DNA of 64,000 nucleotides from Spiroplasma tabanidicola. GTDB lineage: Bacteria; Bacillota_I; Bacilli_A; Mycoplasmatales; Mycoplasmataceae. The stretch's first letter is position 1, and the number at the start of each line of letters is the position of its first letter. The stretch lies in the NCBI RefSeq assembly GCF_009730595.1, contig NZ_CP046276.1, positions 930,001 to 994,000 of the forward strand. Direction: 5' to 3'. A program made the translations under genes and the position numbers. Shown piece after piece: positions 25,880 through 36,829 of the stretch. The notes beneath the pieces are model-generated. The model searched no databases. It was not told the origin of the DNA and saw only the letters and a program-made list of their open reading frames with translations.

Positions 25880-26268
25880 ATACTTATATTTTAAAAAATA
25901 CTCTCAAAATTTTTTTGAGAGTATTTTTTATTTTGCACTTTACTTATTAATTTTTAATTATTTTCATAAACTTTTAACTCTTATTTATTAATACAAACTC
26001 CAATTTTGCCTAATTTATCTTTTCTTGGTCTCTTCGCATCGATAAAGATAACAATCTTTTTTTGTCTATTAAGATTTCATAAAAGTTAAATAATTGCTTA
26101 TAGTTTAATACTATATTTTAAATATAACTTTTTTGCACTTATATAGATAATTATAAACTCTTCTCTTATCTTCTTTTTTATCTAACATTAAATATCTTAA
26201 TATATGAAAAAACCAAACTATATAAAATCATATGCATAATTTTATATAGTTTGGGTTGACTTTTAAAA
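25880..26268 (-). mobile_element. Internally deleted relic of the 46-kb IS3-family element
   Basis: The left part (25893-25935) matches the inner left end of the IS at 46153-47491. The segment 25980-26200 aligns with the start of its orfA (shared TTTAATA-TATATTTTAAA, CTTATAT, TAAACTC and TTATCTTCTTTTTT blocks). The right part (26213-26260) keeps the terminal AAACTATAT...ATAGTTTGGG hairpin and GTTGAC. Most of orfB is missing and the rest is full of stops. A cross-copy alignment would settle the exact ends. Confidence 0.6.
25892..25929. terminator. Bidirectional terminator-like hairpin
   Basis: AAAAAATACTCTCAAAA pairs with TTTTGAGAGTATTTTTT, with A and T runs outside, so it works on either strand. 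It follows the ATPase gene. The same TACTCTCAAAA...GAGAGTATTTTTT hairpin is found at the inner end of the IS3-family element at 46.2 kb, so it probably came with that IS. Confidence 0.75.
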
Positions 26269-26284
26269 TATAATTGCTTATATT

Positions 26285-27121
26285 TTATTTTTTAATTGAA
26301 ATATTGAAATTGTAATAAGATAAAAGACCTATTACAGGTATAATTGCAACCGAAGAAAATAATGGTGCAAATAAATTTGTAAATGGGAAAAACGCTTCTA
26401 CATTCTTTAAAATCTTATATATACTTGCAGAGTTTGTATAAGTGTTTGTATACGATGTATAAAAAATTCAATTTAAATACTTTTGAGGATTTAAAAAACT
26501 AAACATCTGATAATAAAAACTTTGTGTAAACTTGTAATCTAACAAATAATCACCTGTTAATATCAAAAACATAACAACCAGTACAAATAAAGCATTAATT
26601 AAATAAACATTTCTAAAAAAGCCTGCAATTAATATTGCAATAAAATAGACAAATGCAATATTTAAAATGATACCAATAAATATTAATAAAAATGAAGGTT
26701 GAGTAAAAACATTACCAAACATTTGCAATACTTTTTTATCAAAACTAAAGGCATCAATTGTTGAAATAACACTTGAAATGATTATTAATGAAATCATTGA
26801 GTAAGTAAAAAACACTACAAGCAAAGAAGTTAAAAATGTTAAATTATTTATTCCAAAATTTTTGATCTGTTTTATAAAAATAGTTTCTCTTCATGAGCAA
26901 ATTGAGTTTGTTACAAATAACGAATTAAAAATAATAGTTATGAAAATTAGTGGTCCACAAACAATCGCTCTATTTGATATAATGTTTTGCTTAATCAAAT
27001 AAAAGTAAATAAATAACTCGATTAGAAAAGGGATAATAAAGATAAAAATATGAGTAAATATAGATCTAAAAGTAATTTTAAAGGTATAACGTATAACTTT
27101 ATCTAATTTTTGAAAACGCAT
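26285..27121 (-). CDS. ABC-2 type transporter permease (second in GH85 locus)
   Basis: 278 residues with UGA-Trp codons. About six transmembrane helices, for example FIFIIPFLIELFIYFYLI, LVVFFTYSMISLIIISSVIS, LLIFIGIILNIAFVYFIAIL and ALFVLVVMFLILTGDYLL. The SFLNPQKYLNW motif recurs as GYLNPAKYFVW in the other permease of the locus, suggesting paralogous halves of a heterodimeric channel. It starts 11 nt after the GH85 stop, so it is translated from the same message. ABC-2 permeases export lipids, polysaccharides, peptides or drugs; which one here is unknown. Confidence 0.82.
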
Positions 27122-27132
27122 GTTTTTTTCTT

Positions 27133-29823
27133 CTATAAATTAATTTTAAATTTATAGATATCTCCTTTCTTACCAGTAGATTTATATACAGGTCTCATTC
27201 CTATTTCTATTCCATTATCACTTAATAAGTCTTTTAAGTAATAAGCTGTTTGACTAGTTTCTCCAATTCTAAATCATTTATTATCTTTAAATACATAAAT
27301 TTGATAATAATCTACTAAGTTTTCATCAGAAACTTCTCAATTAAATCTAATACTATTTTTTACTTGATCTTCATAGTTCCTATAGATAACATATTCAGAT
27401 TTAGGATTGAAGATTCTAAAGTTTTTTTCTTGTTGATTTGTAACAAAATTATTACTTTGTACATTTAATTCACCAACATTAAATTTAAATTTTTCTGACT
27501 TAGGTTTTATATTTAAACCAATTCTAGCTAAAACTTTATTTTCATTTAGTCCTAAATTTTCTTCTGCTAGATTAATAGTTATTCTTTTTCAATCATTAGA
27601 AAGATTTTCTATTTTTTCTGTTTTATATACCTTAGATTCATCTTGATAAATGGGTTTCCCTTCACTGTCAGCAAAAGTTAATCTTATATTCACATCAGAT
27701 TTAGATTCAACTGGTGCATTATCTTTATAAACCAAACTTAAAGTATTGTTATCTTTTTTAATATTAGTTCCGATAATATCTCAACCATAAGTTTTATTTG
27801 TATCTCATGTAGCAGGTAATATTTTTCCTTCTTGGTCAAAACCAGAACCTATTACAATAGAGTTACCTTTATTGTAAATATCATAATAATCATAACCTCC
27901 AGCTATTTCATCAATTGGTAAAGCTGTATCGGGGGATTTTGTGTCAAATATTCTCCATTTATAAGTTGGTAATATATCTGTCAATCTTCTATTTAATCAT
28001 GGATAGTTTTTAAAAACTGTATTTTGATCCTCTACAAAATTTACTCCGCCACCAGTAGAAAAATTAGTTTTTAAAAATGAGTTTTCTATATTTTTGTCTA
28101 TAAAAACTGTTTTTTCTCTTACAAAACTACCGATTCCTAAACTACTTGTGTTTGTTTTTGAAGCATTACTATTATAATTAAATATTTTTTCGATCATATC
28201 TACATTTTGTTTGGGTTTGTTATTTCAATGAATTCTAGGATCTACTGAAATTGCTTCTGAAGCAAAGTTACTTAAACTTCTTACTTTCTCTCCATATTCG
28301 CTTCCATTTAATCCTTTATCAGAATTACTAATAAACATATTTGTTCCGCTGTAAATAATATCGTTATATAAAGCATTAATCTGATTTTTTAGTAAGTATC
28401 TTCCAATTGTTCCTTTTTTTTCTTTACCTAATATATTATCAACTGCTTCTGCAAATTTTGCTGATCCACCATCATAAAAACCTGAAAAACTACTTGGTCT
28501 AGTTTTATCATATGCTTCACTTCCATTTAAATTAAAAGGATAAATTAAGTTTTTATAATTATATGTTCCATGAATAAATACGTTATAACCACCATCAATA
28601 ATTGTATAAATATCAGAACTCTTATAATCAGGATTTTCTCTTAAAAAGCGATCATAACTACCTGGAGAATGTCCAAAGTCAAGTTGTAAACTTGTCAACT
28701 TGTTAATATTATTATCTTTATAACCAGACTTACTAAATTTGGCAAAGTTATAATTAGTATATGATTCTGAGGTTTCATCATATTCTAGATTTGCTCATGA
28801 TTGATAGTAGATTATATTTAAATCTCTTATTTTTTTATCTTCTGAAAGACTTGTTTTTCTATTAAATTCTTGAACTATTTTTAACATGTCATTAGTATTT
28901 AAAATAGTTCCATCTGCAGCAAAACCATTTGCTTCATTGTTGATAAATCAACCATCAAATCCAAAATAATTAGCAATTTCAATCAATTTGTCAACAATTA
29001 AGAAATTGCCTTGTTCATCTTTTTTTAAAAAGCCCTGTAACATTTCTTTTGTTAATCCATGAAAACCATCCAAAAAAATATTTCCATAAATTTTTGCACC
29101 TTGTTTATGTGCTGATTCGATATTATCTGCAGGTGGTGGAATAATTGGTCCTTCATATCATGAACCAGATCATCCAACAAAAACGTTGTTGAATTGTCAA
29201 TTAAGCTGAGTAGTTTCAAATGGATTTTTTGATCCTACAATTGTATTACGATTCGTTGATGGACCTTGAGAGTTATAACTTAATAAGTTAAAGTTAACAC
29301 GATCATCTTGCGAATCAGTTGTTTTTGCAGCTACAAATTCTCTATCACGAATATCAAAATTAGACTTTGCATATTTTGCATCCATATCTTTTTGAGGATC
29401 AAAGTTTAGCAACTCATTCAATCGACGATAATATTGTGCTGGAGATTTAATACCAAAATCACTTGCGACATTCCCATTTGGCATAAAACCTTTATTCAAT
29501 GGCACACCAGTTGAAACTTGTTTTTCTATATCTTTTGGTCATTTAAAACCTGTACTAAAATTTTCATAATCAAGATATGTTTTATAATTATCTGGATTTA
29601 TACTTCCTAAATCATTCATGTTTGATTGAGAACTATCAATTTGGTAATTAATATCATATGGATCATATTCGATTCCATCACCATTTTCTTGATTTGATCA
29701 TTGAAAATTGCTAAATCCATTCAAAAAGCTATTTATATCTTCTTTAACTTTACAAGAAACAACCTGAGTAATAAAAGTAGAAGGAATTGATAAAAGCAGC
29801 ATTGCATTAAGTAATTTTTTCAT
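27133..29823 (-). CDS. GH85 endo-beta-N-acetylglucosaminidase lipoprotein
   Basis: 896 residues with many UGA-Trp codons. Signal peptide with lipobox VVSC (Cys24), so it is anchored on the outer face. The GH85 TIM-barrel spans ~residues 180-560: WQFNNVFVGWSGSWYEGPIIPP, the VFLGN-like KIYGNIFLDGFHGLT and the catalytic FDGWFINNEANGF with the N-x-E dyad. A beta-sandwich and a fibronectin-like C-terminal domain (WEVSDENLVDYYQIYVF) follow. GH85 enzymes cut the chitobiose core of N-glycans, freeing the glycan from protein. The ATG overlaps the stop of the upstream permease by one base, tying it to the exporter operon. Confidence 0.92.
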
Positions 29824-30677
29824 TATAATTTATACCCCCATTTAAATAAAAAATAATATCCACATAGAGAAACACCTAAAAATATTATAGCCGGTATTAA
29901 AGTTTGATATATATTTCAAAAAGGCGCAGGACTTCCATAAAAATAATCTGGAATTATTTGAGTAAGTCCATATATATCATAAATGGAATAAGAAGTAACA
30001 AGCATGGTAAATCAAACAAAATATTTTGCAGGATTTAAGTAACCTAGTATTCTAAAAACTTTAAAATTACTTGTCATGCTCGGTTGTACAACAGAGTCTG
30101 ATAAACTTAAAGAAAATATTAAAAATAAAATAACAAAAAATATTGATAAGGCTACATTTTTAGTAATTGAAGTTAGCAATAAATTTATCGCAGTTAAAAA
30201 CATAATAAATATAAAAGTGCATAAAATATATAATATTCAAATATACCATTTTAAGTTTTGTAACACTTCGTTATGAATAACAACTGTTGTTGAATAAACT
30301 AAAATATTATAAGTTATAATGTTTAATATAATGTTTGTTGTAGAAATTATAAGATTTATAAAAAATACAGACAATAAGAAGCTTATTCTGTTAACTTCTC
30401 CAATCTTTAGCTTAACTAAATAATTTCTTTTTTTTCAATCAATCACAACAAGTCCAATGTACATCGATGAAAAAAATACGCAACTTGTTATAATTGAAAC
30501 TATAAATGGAGGCATAGGTAAATTTGCAGAATTTTTAAATCATACAATAAATACTAAAATAAATGTCGCTATAGAAATGACATATGTATAAAAATAAGTT
30601 TTATAGTTTAAAAATACTCCTTTTGCCAAAAGTCTGAACACTTTATTAAAATTGCTTACTTCGCTTTTAAATTTCAT
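29823..30677 (-). CDS. ABC-2 type transporter permease (first in GH85 locus)
   Basis: 284 residues with UGA-Trp. Six hydrophobic segments, including TYVISIATFILVFIVWF, FIVSIITSCVFFSSMYIGLVVI, FFINLIISTTNIILNIITYNI and LALSIFFVILFLIFSLSLS-like, plus the LNPAKYFVW motif shared with the permease at 26285. The stop codon overlaps the GH85 start (TAATG). It follows the membrane protein gene at 30712-31467 by 34 nt. Probably forms a heterodimeric transporter with the second permease and the plus-strand ATPase at 25152. Confidence 0.8.
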
Positions 30678-30711
30678 TTTCTTTTTTCCTTTATCAAATT
30701 ACTATTATTTT

Positions 30712-31467
30712 TTAATTATGTTTTTCTATAAACACATAATCATAAAGATCGTCAATAAAACTTTTCATAACTGAGTTGGCTTCAACTTTTACATCTGCTG
30801 GGTAGTTTGCTAAATCTTCTTCAGATGGCCCCTTAGTTCAATCACCATCTTGAACATAGTTTCCAAAAGTGTAGAAATTAATATCAAGTGCAAATCCAAC
30901 AATTTCTCATAAGTTTGAGTTTCATTCTCTAACGGAGTCATAGTAAGTTATTGCATTGAAATATTTTAAAGCTCATAAGATAATAAATGAATTACTATCA
31001 ATTAAACTACTCCCTGTTTTTTTAATTTTGTTAATTCTAGATTCAATGTATAAAGATTTTAATGTTTGTGCTCCAAACATTTGAATATCATCAGAGTCAC
31101 AAACTTCTTTATAGATTTTTTCAATTTCAAAATTCGGTATTCCTCTATTATCACAATTTTGATTACATGAATATGGATTATCTTTATAGTAATACAATAA
31201 TTTTGTATAGTTTTTCAAATAATCAGATTTTATCTTTTGACTTATATCATTTAGTTCTTGTGCAGATTGTGTGTGCATACTTTGTCAAGTGCTTAAATAT
31301 TCATCTGTTTCATCCGGTCAATTTTTATTATAGTTGAGTTTTTTTTCAATTTTTGATTCAATTTTAGGATTAATATTTTTAATATAATACGCTACACAAA
31401 TTCCAAAATTAACTATAAATATAAAAAAAAGACATAAAAACAATAAATAAATTCTTTTTTGTTTCAT
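30712..31467 (-). CDS. Membrane-anchored hypothetical protein, head of the GH85/ABC operon
   Basis: 251 residues. One N-terminal transmembrane segment (IYLLFLCLFFIFIVNFGICVAYYI) is followed by an extracellular-looking helical domain of ~210 residues with four Cys in the middle (NPYSCNQNCDN, EVCDSDD). Start ATG at 31467 after GGAGAA. No domain recognised. As first gene ahead of permease-GH85-permease it is likely an accessory component of the exporter or its substrate. Confidence 0.7.
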
Positions 31468-32070
31468 AAACTTTTTCTCCATTTTTAATTTTTTTTAAAT
31501 TTTACTTATACATTTTAACAATATATTGATTAAAATGATACATTTAAAAACTTTTTTTCTATTATTACTTTTTTATTAAATACTTGGTTATATTAAACTT
31601 GAAGCCAAAAGTTTACAAAACATTTAATAGTAGTTTGATCTTTTAAAATACGATAATAAGATAGTTAAATCAATATATTCTAAGAGAATAAAATTTAATA
31701 ACAAAAATATCAAGGCATTGAATTTAATTCAGAAAGTTTTAAAAGCAAAGAGTATTTTAAAGTTTTTCATAATAATAGTATTTTTTCTTTTTAATGCAAG
31801 GAAACTCAAAATTTGAAAATTGAATAAAATTTTTTATCTTTTTTTATAAAAATATACTTATAGAAAAAATTCATATGCGGAAGATAAAATATGTAATTAT
31901 TAATAAACATAATTTTTTTACAGAATTAAGTTTTTTATCTTTAAATAAAAATTATTATAAAACTTAATTGAAAGATTTATGTTAACTCTATATTTTTTGT
32001 AAATATAGATTTTATATCCTTTAGACATATATAATTGTGTAATTATTGGTTTAAATTTAACAAAATAAGC
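31468..32070. other. Intergenic region without recognisable genes
   Basis: About 600 nt at very high AT between the GH85 operon and the pgi terminator. The promoter of the 30.7-31.5 kb operon should be in the first ~100 nt but no clear -35/-10 pair stood out. No coding frame longer than ~40 codons, no recognised RNA. Confidence 0.5.
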
Positions 32071-32106
32071 AAAAAATTACTAAATTATCTAATTTAGTAA
32101 TTTTTT
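32071..32106. terminator. pgi terminator (perfect stem, bidirectional)
   Basis: AAAAAATTACTAAATTA and TAATTTAGTAATTTTTT are perfect 17-bp complements around TC. It lies 25 nt after the pgi stop. Confidence 0.88.
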
Positions 32107-32131
32107 ATATTCTAAAAGTATTTAATTATGA

Positions 32132-33412
32132 CTAATAACCAGGTTTTTTAAGTAGTTTAAACATGTTATTTTTGTAAATTTCTACTCCAGGTTGATTGAA
32201 TGGATTAATTCCAAGTAAATATCCGCTCATAGCAACAGCTAACATAAATCAGTATATTGCATAACCGAACATTTTTGCATCCATTGTTTCAAATTCTAAA
32301 ACAATATTTGGAACTTGACCGTCATTTGCATGAGCATCAATTACTCCTTGAAGTGCTGTTTGATTAATTTTGTGGAATGAATTTTTTGTTAAATAATTCA
32401 ATCCATCTAAATTTTCTTTATTTTCTGGAACATTTATATCTTTTGTTGGATGTTTTACATCAATAATTGTTTCAAATAAGATATTTTTTGTTCCTTCTTG
32501 TATAAATTGTCCTAAAGAGTGTAAATCAGTTGAAAATACACAGCTTGTTGGGAATAGTCCCTTACCATCTTTTCCTTCTGATTCACCAAATAGTTGTTTT
32601 CATCATTCGCTAAACATTTGCATTTGTAGTTCATAACTAACCAAAGTTTCTGCTTTAAAGCCTTTTTTAGTATTTAAAATGTATCTTGCAACAGCATATT
32701 GATATGCTTGATTGTTAATATCTTTTAAATCTTCATAAGCTTGTTTTGATCCTGCGAATAATGCATCTGTATCAATCCCTGCTACTAATAAAGGGAAAAC
32801 TCCAACTGGTGTAAATACACTAAATCTTCCTCCAATATCGTCTGGAATTGTAAAAGTTTCATAACCTTCAGCAGTTGCTAATTCTTTTAAAGCACCTTTC
32901 GCTTTATCAGTAACTGCTACAATTCTTTTTTTTGCTATTTCTTTTGATTTTGTTTCTACTAAAAGTTTTTCAAAAACTCTAAATGAAATTCCAGGTTCAG
33001 TAGTTGTTCCAGATTTTGAAACATTTACAATTCCAAATTCTTTATCTTTTACATAGTTTACAACTTGATCAATGTAAGTTGAACTCATTGTATTTCCAAT
33101 ATAAATTAATTCAACTTTATCATTTGGATATAAACCTCTAATCATTTCATCAGCAGCTCTTGCTCCCAAATAGCTTCCACCAATTCCAATAACTAAAAGT
33201 ACTTCAATTTCTTGACGCAGCTTTTTTGCAACTTCTTTCATTTTGTTATATTCATTTTCATCATAGTTAACAGGTCAATCAAGTCATCCTAAAAAATCAC
33301 TACCTTGTCCTGTTTTGTTTCTAATCATTTCATCAACTTTTTTAATTTTTTCTTTATCAAATTCTTTAATTTCTTTTTCAATCTTAGAATTAGAAAAGTT
33401 CACTTTTATCAT
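32132..33412 (-). CDS. pgi: Glucose-6-phosphate isomerase
   Basis: 426 residues with UGA-Trp, the short bacterial type found in Firmicutes and Mollicutes. Motifs: [35 protein letters not shown] (sugar-phosphate SIS fold), the [19 protein letters not shown] signature, and the C-terminal [12 protein letters not shown] with the catalytic Lys region. It interconverts glucose-6-P and fructose-6-P in glycolysis. It follows the S1-domain gene by 24 nt and is probably cotranscribed with it. Confidence 0.97.
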
Positions 33413-33436
33413 ATTTAAATACCTCTTTTTTATGTA

Positions 33437-33763
33437 CTATTTTGTATCTGCTACAACATTTTTTAAATTATCAAAACCTTCTCCAGTTTCTTTTATTTTA
33501 GATTCATTTTCTTTTAAAAGTTCTGGTCTAATGCGTTTATAACTTAATTTTACTTGATTCTTATCATTTATAAATTCAATAACCTCAACATCAACTTCAT
33601 CACCAATATTGACAAATTGAGTAATATCACCAACAAAGTAATCTGAAAACTCAGATATGTGGATCAATCCTTTAATAACATCAGATTCATCTGTAACTTC
33701 ACAAAAGGCACCATAGTTAACAATACTTGTTATTTTTGCTTTAACTTTTTGTCCTTTTTCCAT
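33437..33763 (-). CDS. S1 RNA-binding domain protein (GSP13/CvfD-like)
   Basis: 108 residues. A single S1 OB-fold domain (GQKVKAKITSIVNYGAFCEV ... GLIHISEFSD) fills residues 4-75, with a charged C-terminal tail. Small one-domain S1 proteins of this kind (general stress protein 13, YugI/CvfD) bind ribosomes and act in post-transcriptional control. The ATG at 33763 is chosen after AAGGA; the longer frame starts from a TTG upstream of that site. A TATAAT on the minus strand at ~33796-33791 probably drives it with pgi. Confidence 0.85.
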   Translation of the reverse strand: MEKGQKVKAKITSIVNYGAFCEVTDESDVIKGLIHISEFSDYFVGDITQFVNIGDEVDVEVIEFINDKNQVKLSYKRIRPELLKENESKIKETGEGFDNLKNVVADTK

Positions 33764-33851
33764 TATTTCCTTGCTCTCCTTCAATAAAAATTATAAACTT
33801 ATTTTAGGAAATTATAAAGGGGTTTAAGAATAAAATTAAAGTTGGTAAAAT

Positions 33852-34100
33852 ATGGAAAAAAATAAAGACAAAAGTTTAGAACAAAAAGTAATCGATGTCA
33901 TAGATCAACTAAAAATGTATGTTCGTCAAGATGGTGGAGATATGGAATTTGTAGCCCTTAAAGATAAAATTGTTTATATTCGACTTTTAGGAAATTGTGT
34001 TGGTTGCGGACTAACAAATATGACTTATAAAGAGGGAGTAGAGAGTATTTTATTTGAAGAATTTCCCTATGATATTGATGGTGTAGAATTAATTTTATAA
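33852..34100 (+). CDS. NifU-like C-terminal domain (NFU) Fe-S scaffold
   Basis: 82 residues, all of it an NFU domain: VIDQLKMYVRQDGGDMEFV, then LLGNCVGCGLTNMTYKEGVE with the CxxC that holds a labile 4Fe-4S cluster, which NFU hands to target enzymes. It partners the Suf machinery encoded 3 kb away. It is divergent from the S1-pgi operon and probably cotranscribed with the next gene (20 nt apart). Confidence 0.92.
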   Translation: MEKNKDKSLEQKVIDVIDQLKMYVRQDGGDMEFVALKDKIVYIRLLGNCVGCGLTNMTYKEGVESILFEEFPYDIDGVELIL

Positions 34101-34120
34101 TTAGAAAAGGTAGGAGAAAA

Positions 34121-34600
34121 ATGATAATACTTGCAGATAATGTTAGATTTATAGATGCTTATAATGCGGCAATTGCAACAATTTCAACAATAACAGTTAT
34201 TTTTGCAACATTAATTATTCCAATATTGGTTAAAAAAAGTAGTAATCGAAAAATTAAAATGGATGCAGCTCAAGAAGCAATAGATAGTGCATTTGATAAA
34301 TATCATTCAGATCAATCAAAAATAAATGATTTTGATTGATATTTTGCAGAAATTTGTGCAGTTCAAAAAAAATATGATGTGACTTCTATTAGATGTTTGA
34401 ACTGTAGTAAGGTAAGTAGTTGTGATAAATACAATGAATGATTTAAGACAAGATTAAGAAATGTTCCTGAAGTTAATAATTTTAGTTTTAAGTCAGGAAA
34501 ACTTAACTTTAAAATTCAATTATCAGTTTTACTTTGTTATAACTGTGTTAATGATAAAAAAGTCAAACCTTTTATCGATAAAGAAAGTGTAAAAAAATAA
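34121..34600 (+). CDS. Membrane protein with Cys-pair motifs, cotranscribed with NFU
   Basis: 159 residues with two UGA-Trp. One transmembrane helix near the N terminus (AAIATISTITVIFATLIIPIL), then a soluble domain with CLNC, SSC and CYNC cysteines that could bind zinc or an Fe-S cluster. Start after GTAGGAG. No family recognised. The placement behind NFU, together with the Cys pairs, suggests a metal or Fe-S link, but that is inference. Confidence 0.7.
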
Positions 34601-34634
34601 AACGTTATTTATTAATAATAATTAACGTTTTTTT
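34598..34634. terminator. Terminator shared by convergent genes
   Basis: AAAACGTTA and TAACGTTTT arms separated by an A/T loop, T7 on the plus strand and A-run on the other side. It closes the plus-strand NFU unit and overlaps the end of the minus-strand membrane protein gene. Confidence 0.75.
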
Positions 34635-35457
34635 ATTCAATATTTTTAGTTCTTTTTTTAGAATCTTTTGCTACTTTTCTAGGTTTTTTTTCATTTGCTA
34701 AATTATTTTGTTTTGCATAAACTAAATTAGAAGTATAGTTGAAAAATACTGCAATTAATCACAATGCAACATACAATCCAATAATACCAACAATAAACAC
34801 TCCTACTCCAACTTTTTGTCAATCCAATTGTGGATATGGAAACGGATTATATCCCATGCTCTCATCTCGAGCTCCTGGATAATATTTTATTTCTAATGCC
34901 GCTCTAGTAATCGCAAAAGTTACATACATAGTTAAAAATATGTAATTTAATCAGCTATATTTTTTCATATAGTCTTTATCTTTTACAATTGATTTTGGAA
35001 ATAAATAATAAAATGTGAACATTAAAATTGGTGTTAACATATGCTCTAGAATTGATTTAATGATGTTATATCATGTATTGAAACCAATAGTTTGTTTATT
35101 TGTTGACTTTTGATAAATTAAATTTAAATTATAAACAAGAAACTGCACAAACGTTACCGCTATTAAAGCTGTAAAAAAATTTTTATTTACAACTCATTTT
35201 GGCATTGCGTCAGGTTTAAAAAAAGCAATTGTATTAATAATTCCATAAATAGATGTTAAAGCTCCAACTCAAACAGATAAATAAATAGATTGAGCCATAA
35301 AACTAATGTCAAAATCTCTTGTTCTAAGACCAAATGGTGGTACATCAACTGGATTTGTAATTGATAAGATTAAATCTAAACCAATGCAAAAAATCGGCAC
35401 AATTGCTAATCATAAATAAAATCCAAGTTCTAATTTCTTAGGTAATTTATATTTCAT
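34633..35457 (-). CDS. Multi-pass membrane protein, DUF1600-like of Mollicutes
   Basis: 274 residues with UGA-Trp. About six to seven helices, including LWLAIVPIFCIGLDLILSI, VWVGALTSIYGIINTIAFF, FFTALIAVTFVQFLVYNL and VGVFIVGIIGLYVALWLIAVFF, with a Lys/Arg-rich cytoplasmic tail (KPRKVAKDSKKRTK). The PVDVPPFGLRTRDFDISFM loop and the EHMLTPILMFTFYYLF helix fit the Pr6Pr/DUF1600 membrane family. Function unknown. Confidence 0.65.
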
Positions 35458-35516
35458 TTTTTAAATTTCACTTTCTATTTTTATAATATTTAACATTTTA
35501 CATTTTAAAGAAAATA

Positions 35517-35565
35517 AAAAAAAGCAAAAAAAAATTATTTTTTAAATAATTTTTTTTTGCTTTTT
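35517..35565. terminator. Terminator after the lipoprotein gene
   Basis: A perfect stem: AAAAAGCAAAAAAAAATTATTT pairs with its complement ending TGCTTTTT, directly past the stop codon at 35564. Works on both strands. Confidence 0.85.
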
Positions 35566-36022
35566 AATCAATATTAACTGTTTTTGTAAATAATGCATTC
35601 CAAGTATATTTACCATCATCTGCAGTTACTTTTTTTATTATATATATGTCAAAATTATTTTGATTTTTTTTACCTTGAGCGCTCAAAATATATTCAATAT
35701 TAACCTCTAATGTTATCAATGATAAATTTTTAAAATACTTTTTCATTTCTTCAAAATTGTTTGATATTTGTTTTCCTGTATTACCAAATACAATTTTTGG
35801 GTTACTTAGATCATTTTTTTCATTTTCTAAGCTTTCTTTTAAAACCCTTTTCTCTAAATCAATATATTTTAAAAAAACTCCATCATCAAAATTTTTAATA
35901 AAATTTGAATCATTCATATTATCTACATATGTAAGTTTATTTATTTTTTCACATGAAGACAATATAACTGTAGTATTTGATATTATTGTTGTTGAAACCA
36001 TTAAACTTATTATTTTTTTCAT
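35564..36022 (-). CDS. Small hypothetical lipoprotein
   Basis: 152 residues. Signal peptide with lipobox ILSSC (Cys24). The mature part is polar and helical with a C-terminal beta-rich end (TADDGKYTWNALFTK). No domain recognised. It starts 15 nt after the J-like gene and is probably cotranscribed with it. Confidence 0.75.
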   Translation of the reverse strand: MKKIISLMVSTTIISNTTVILSSCEKINKLTYVDNMNDSNFIKNFDDGVFLKYIDLEKRVLKESLENEKNDLSNPKIVFGNTGKQISNNFEEMKKYFKNLSLITLEVNIEYILSAQGKKNQNNFDIYIIKKVTADDGKYTWNALFTKTVNID

Positions 36023-36037
36023 ATTTACCTCTATAAT

Positions 36038-36796
36038 TTATTTATTACTTTTAAATTTCTTTTCTATTTCATCCATAGCTCATTCGATTTGTAAATATTT
36101 AATTCTTAAAGATTCACTTTCTTGATTTTTATATACTTGTGAAATTTGATAATATATTTCTTTAATTTCATCTAAATTCATTTTATCATCAACACCCAAA
36201 ACCAAGAATGGATCAACAGTTTTATCAAAATCAAGATCCATATTTTTTAACTTCTCTGCTTTAACAAATTGTTGACCCACTTTTTTTTGTTTAAGTTTAA
36301 TCAATAAACTTTTAATATTATTTTCTTTTTGTTCAATTTCTTCAGCAAAAACACTATAATATTTTTGATAATCTTTATAGTATTTAAAATTACTAAGTAA
36401 TTCTTTTCTAATTTCTCAAATTTCATCAACTTCATTTTTATATCCATTATGTAAATAATTATATAAAGTGTCAAATTCAGATTCAAAATTTGTTACATAT
36501 CAAGGGTGTTTTTCGAAATTTTCATATGGAAATAAGTATATACGATTATTTTTTTTCAATAATTTTAATCAATCCCGCTTATTTTCTCTTGTCAATGTCA
36601 TTAACTCTTCTAAATTAACATCTTCACTATTTTTATATGTTTTTTTGATTTTATTTTTTTTATTAATATAAAAAGTTAAACATACCAAAATGATTGCAAT
36701 ACCAATAATAGCAATAACAAAAGTAATTAAAGATGATTTTCAATTAAAATTATCAAAAATACCATACATAGTAACTTTAAAAAATAAGTTATTCAT
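36038..36796 (-). CDS. Membrane-anchored protein with a J-like domain lacking HPD
   Basis: 252 residues with UGA-Trp. Near the N terminus is one transmembrane segment (SLITFVIAIIGIAIILVCLTFYI). A cytoplasmic helical region follows, and at ~residues 190-245 a DnaJ-like stretch: DPFLVLGVDDKMNLDEIKEIYYQISQVYKN. Helices I and II of a J domain are clear, but the HPD tripeptide that stimulates DnaK ATPase is absent. It may be a structural J-like fold used for binding or membrane tethering. Start MNNLFFKV at 36796. It heads a two-gene unit with the lipoprotein. Confidence 0.68.
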
Positions 36797-36829
36797 TTTT
36801 TTACTCTATCTTTCTTTCAATATTATAAC

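Noticed and set aside
30076-31337. Plus-strand ORFs at 30076-30276 and 31062-31337
   Set aside because: Antisense to the permease and the operon-head protein, without ribosome binding sites.
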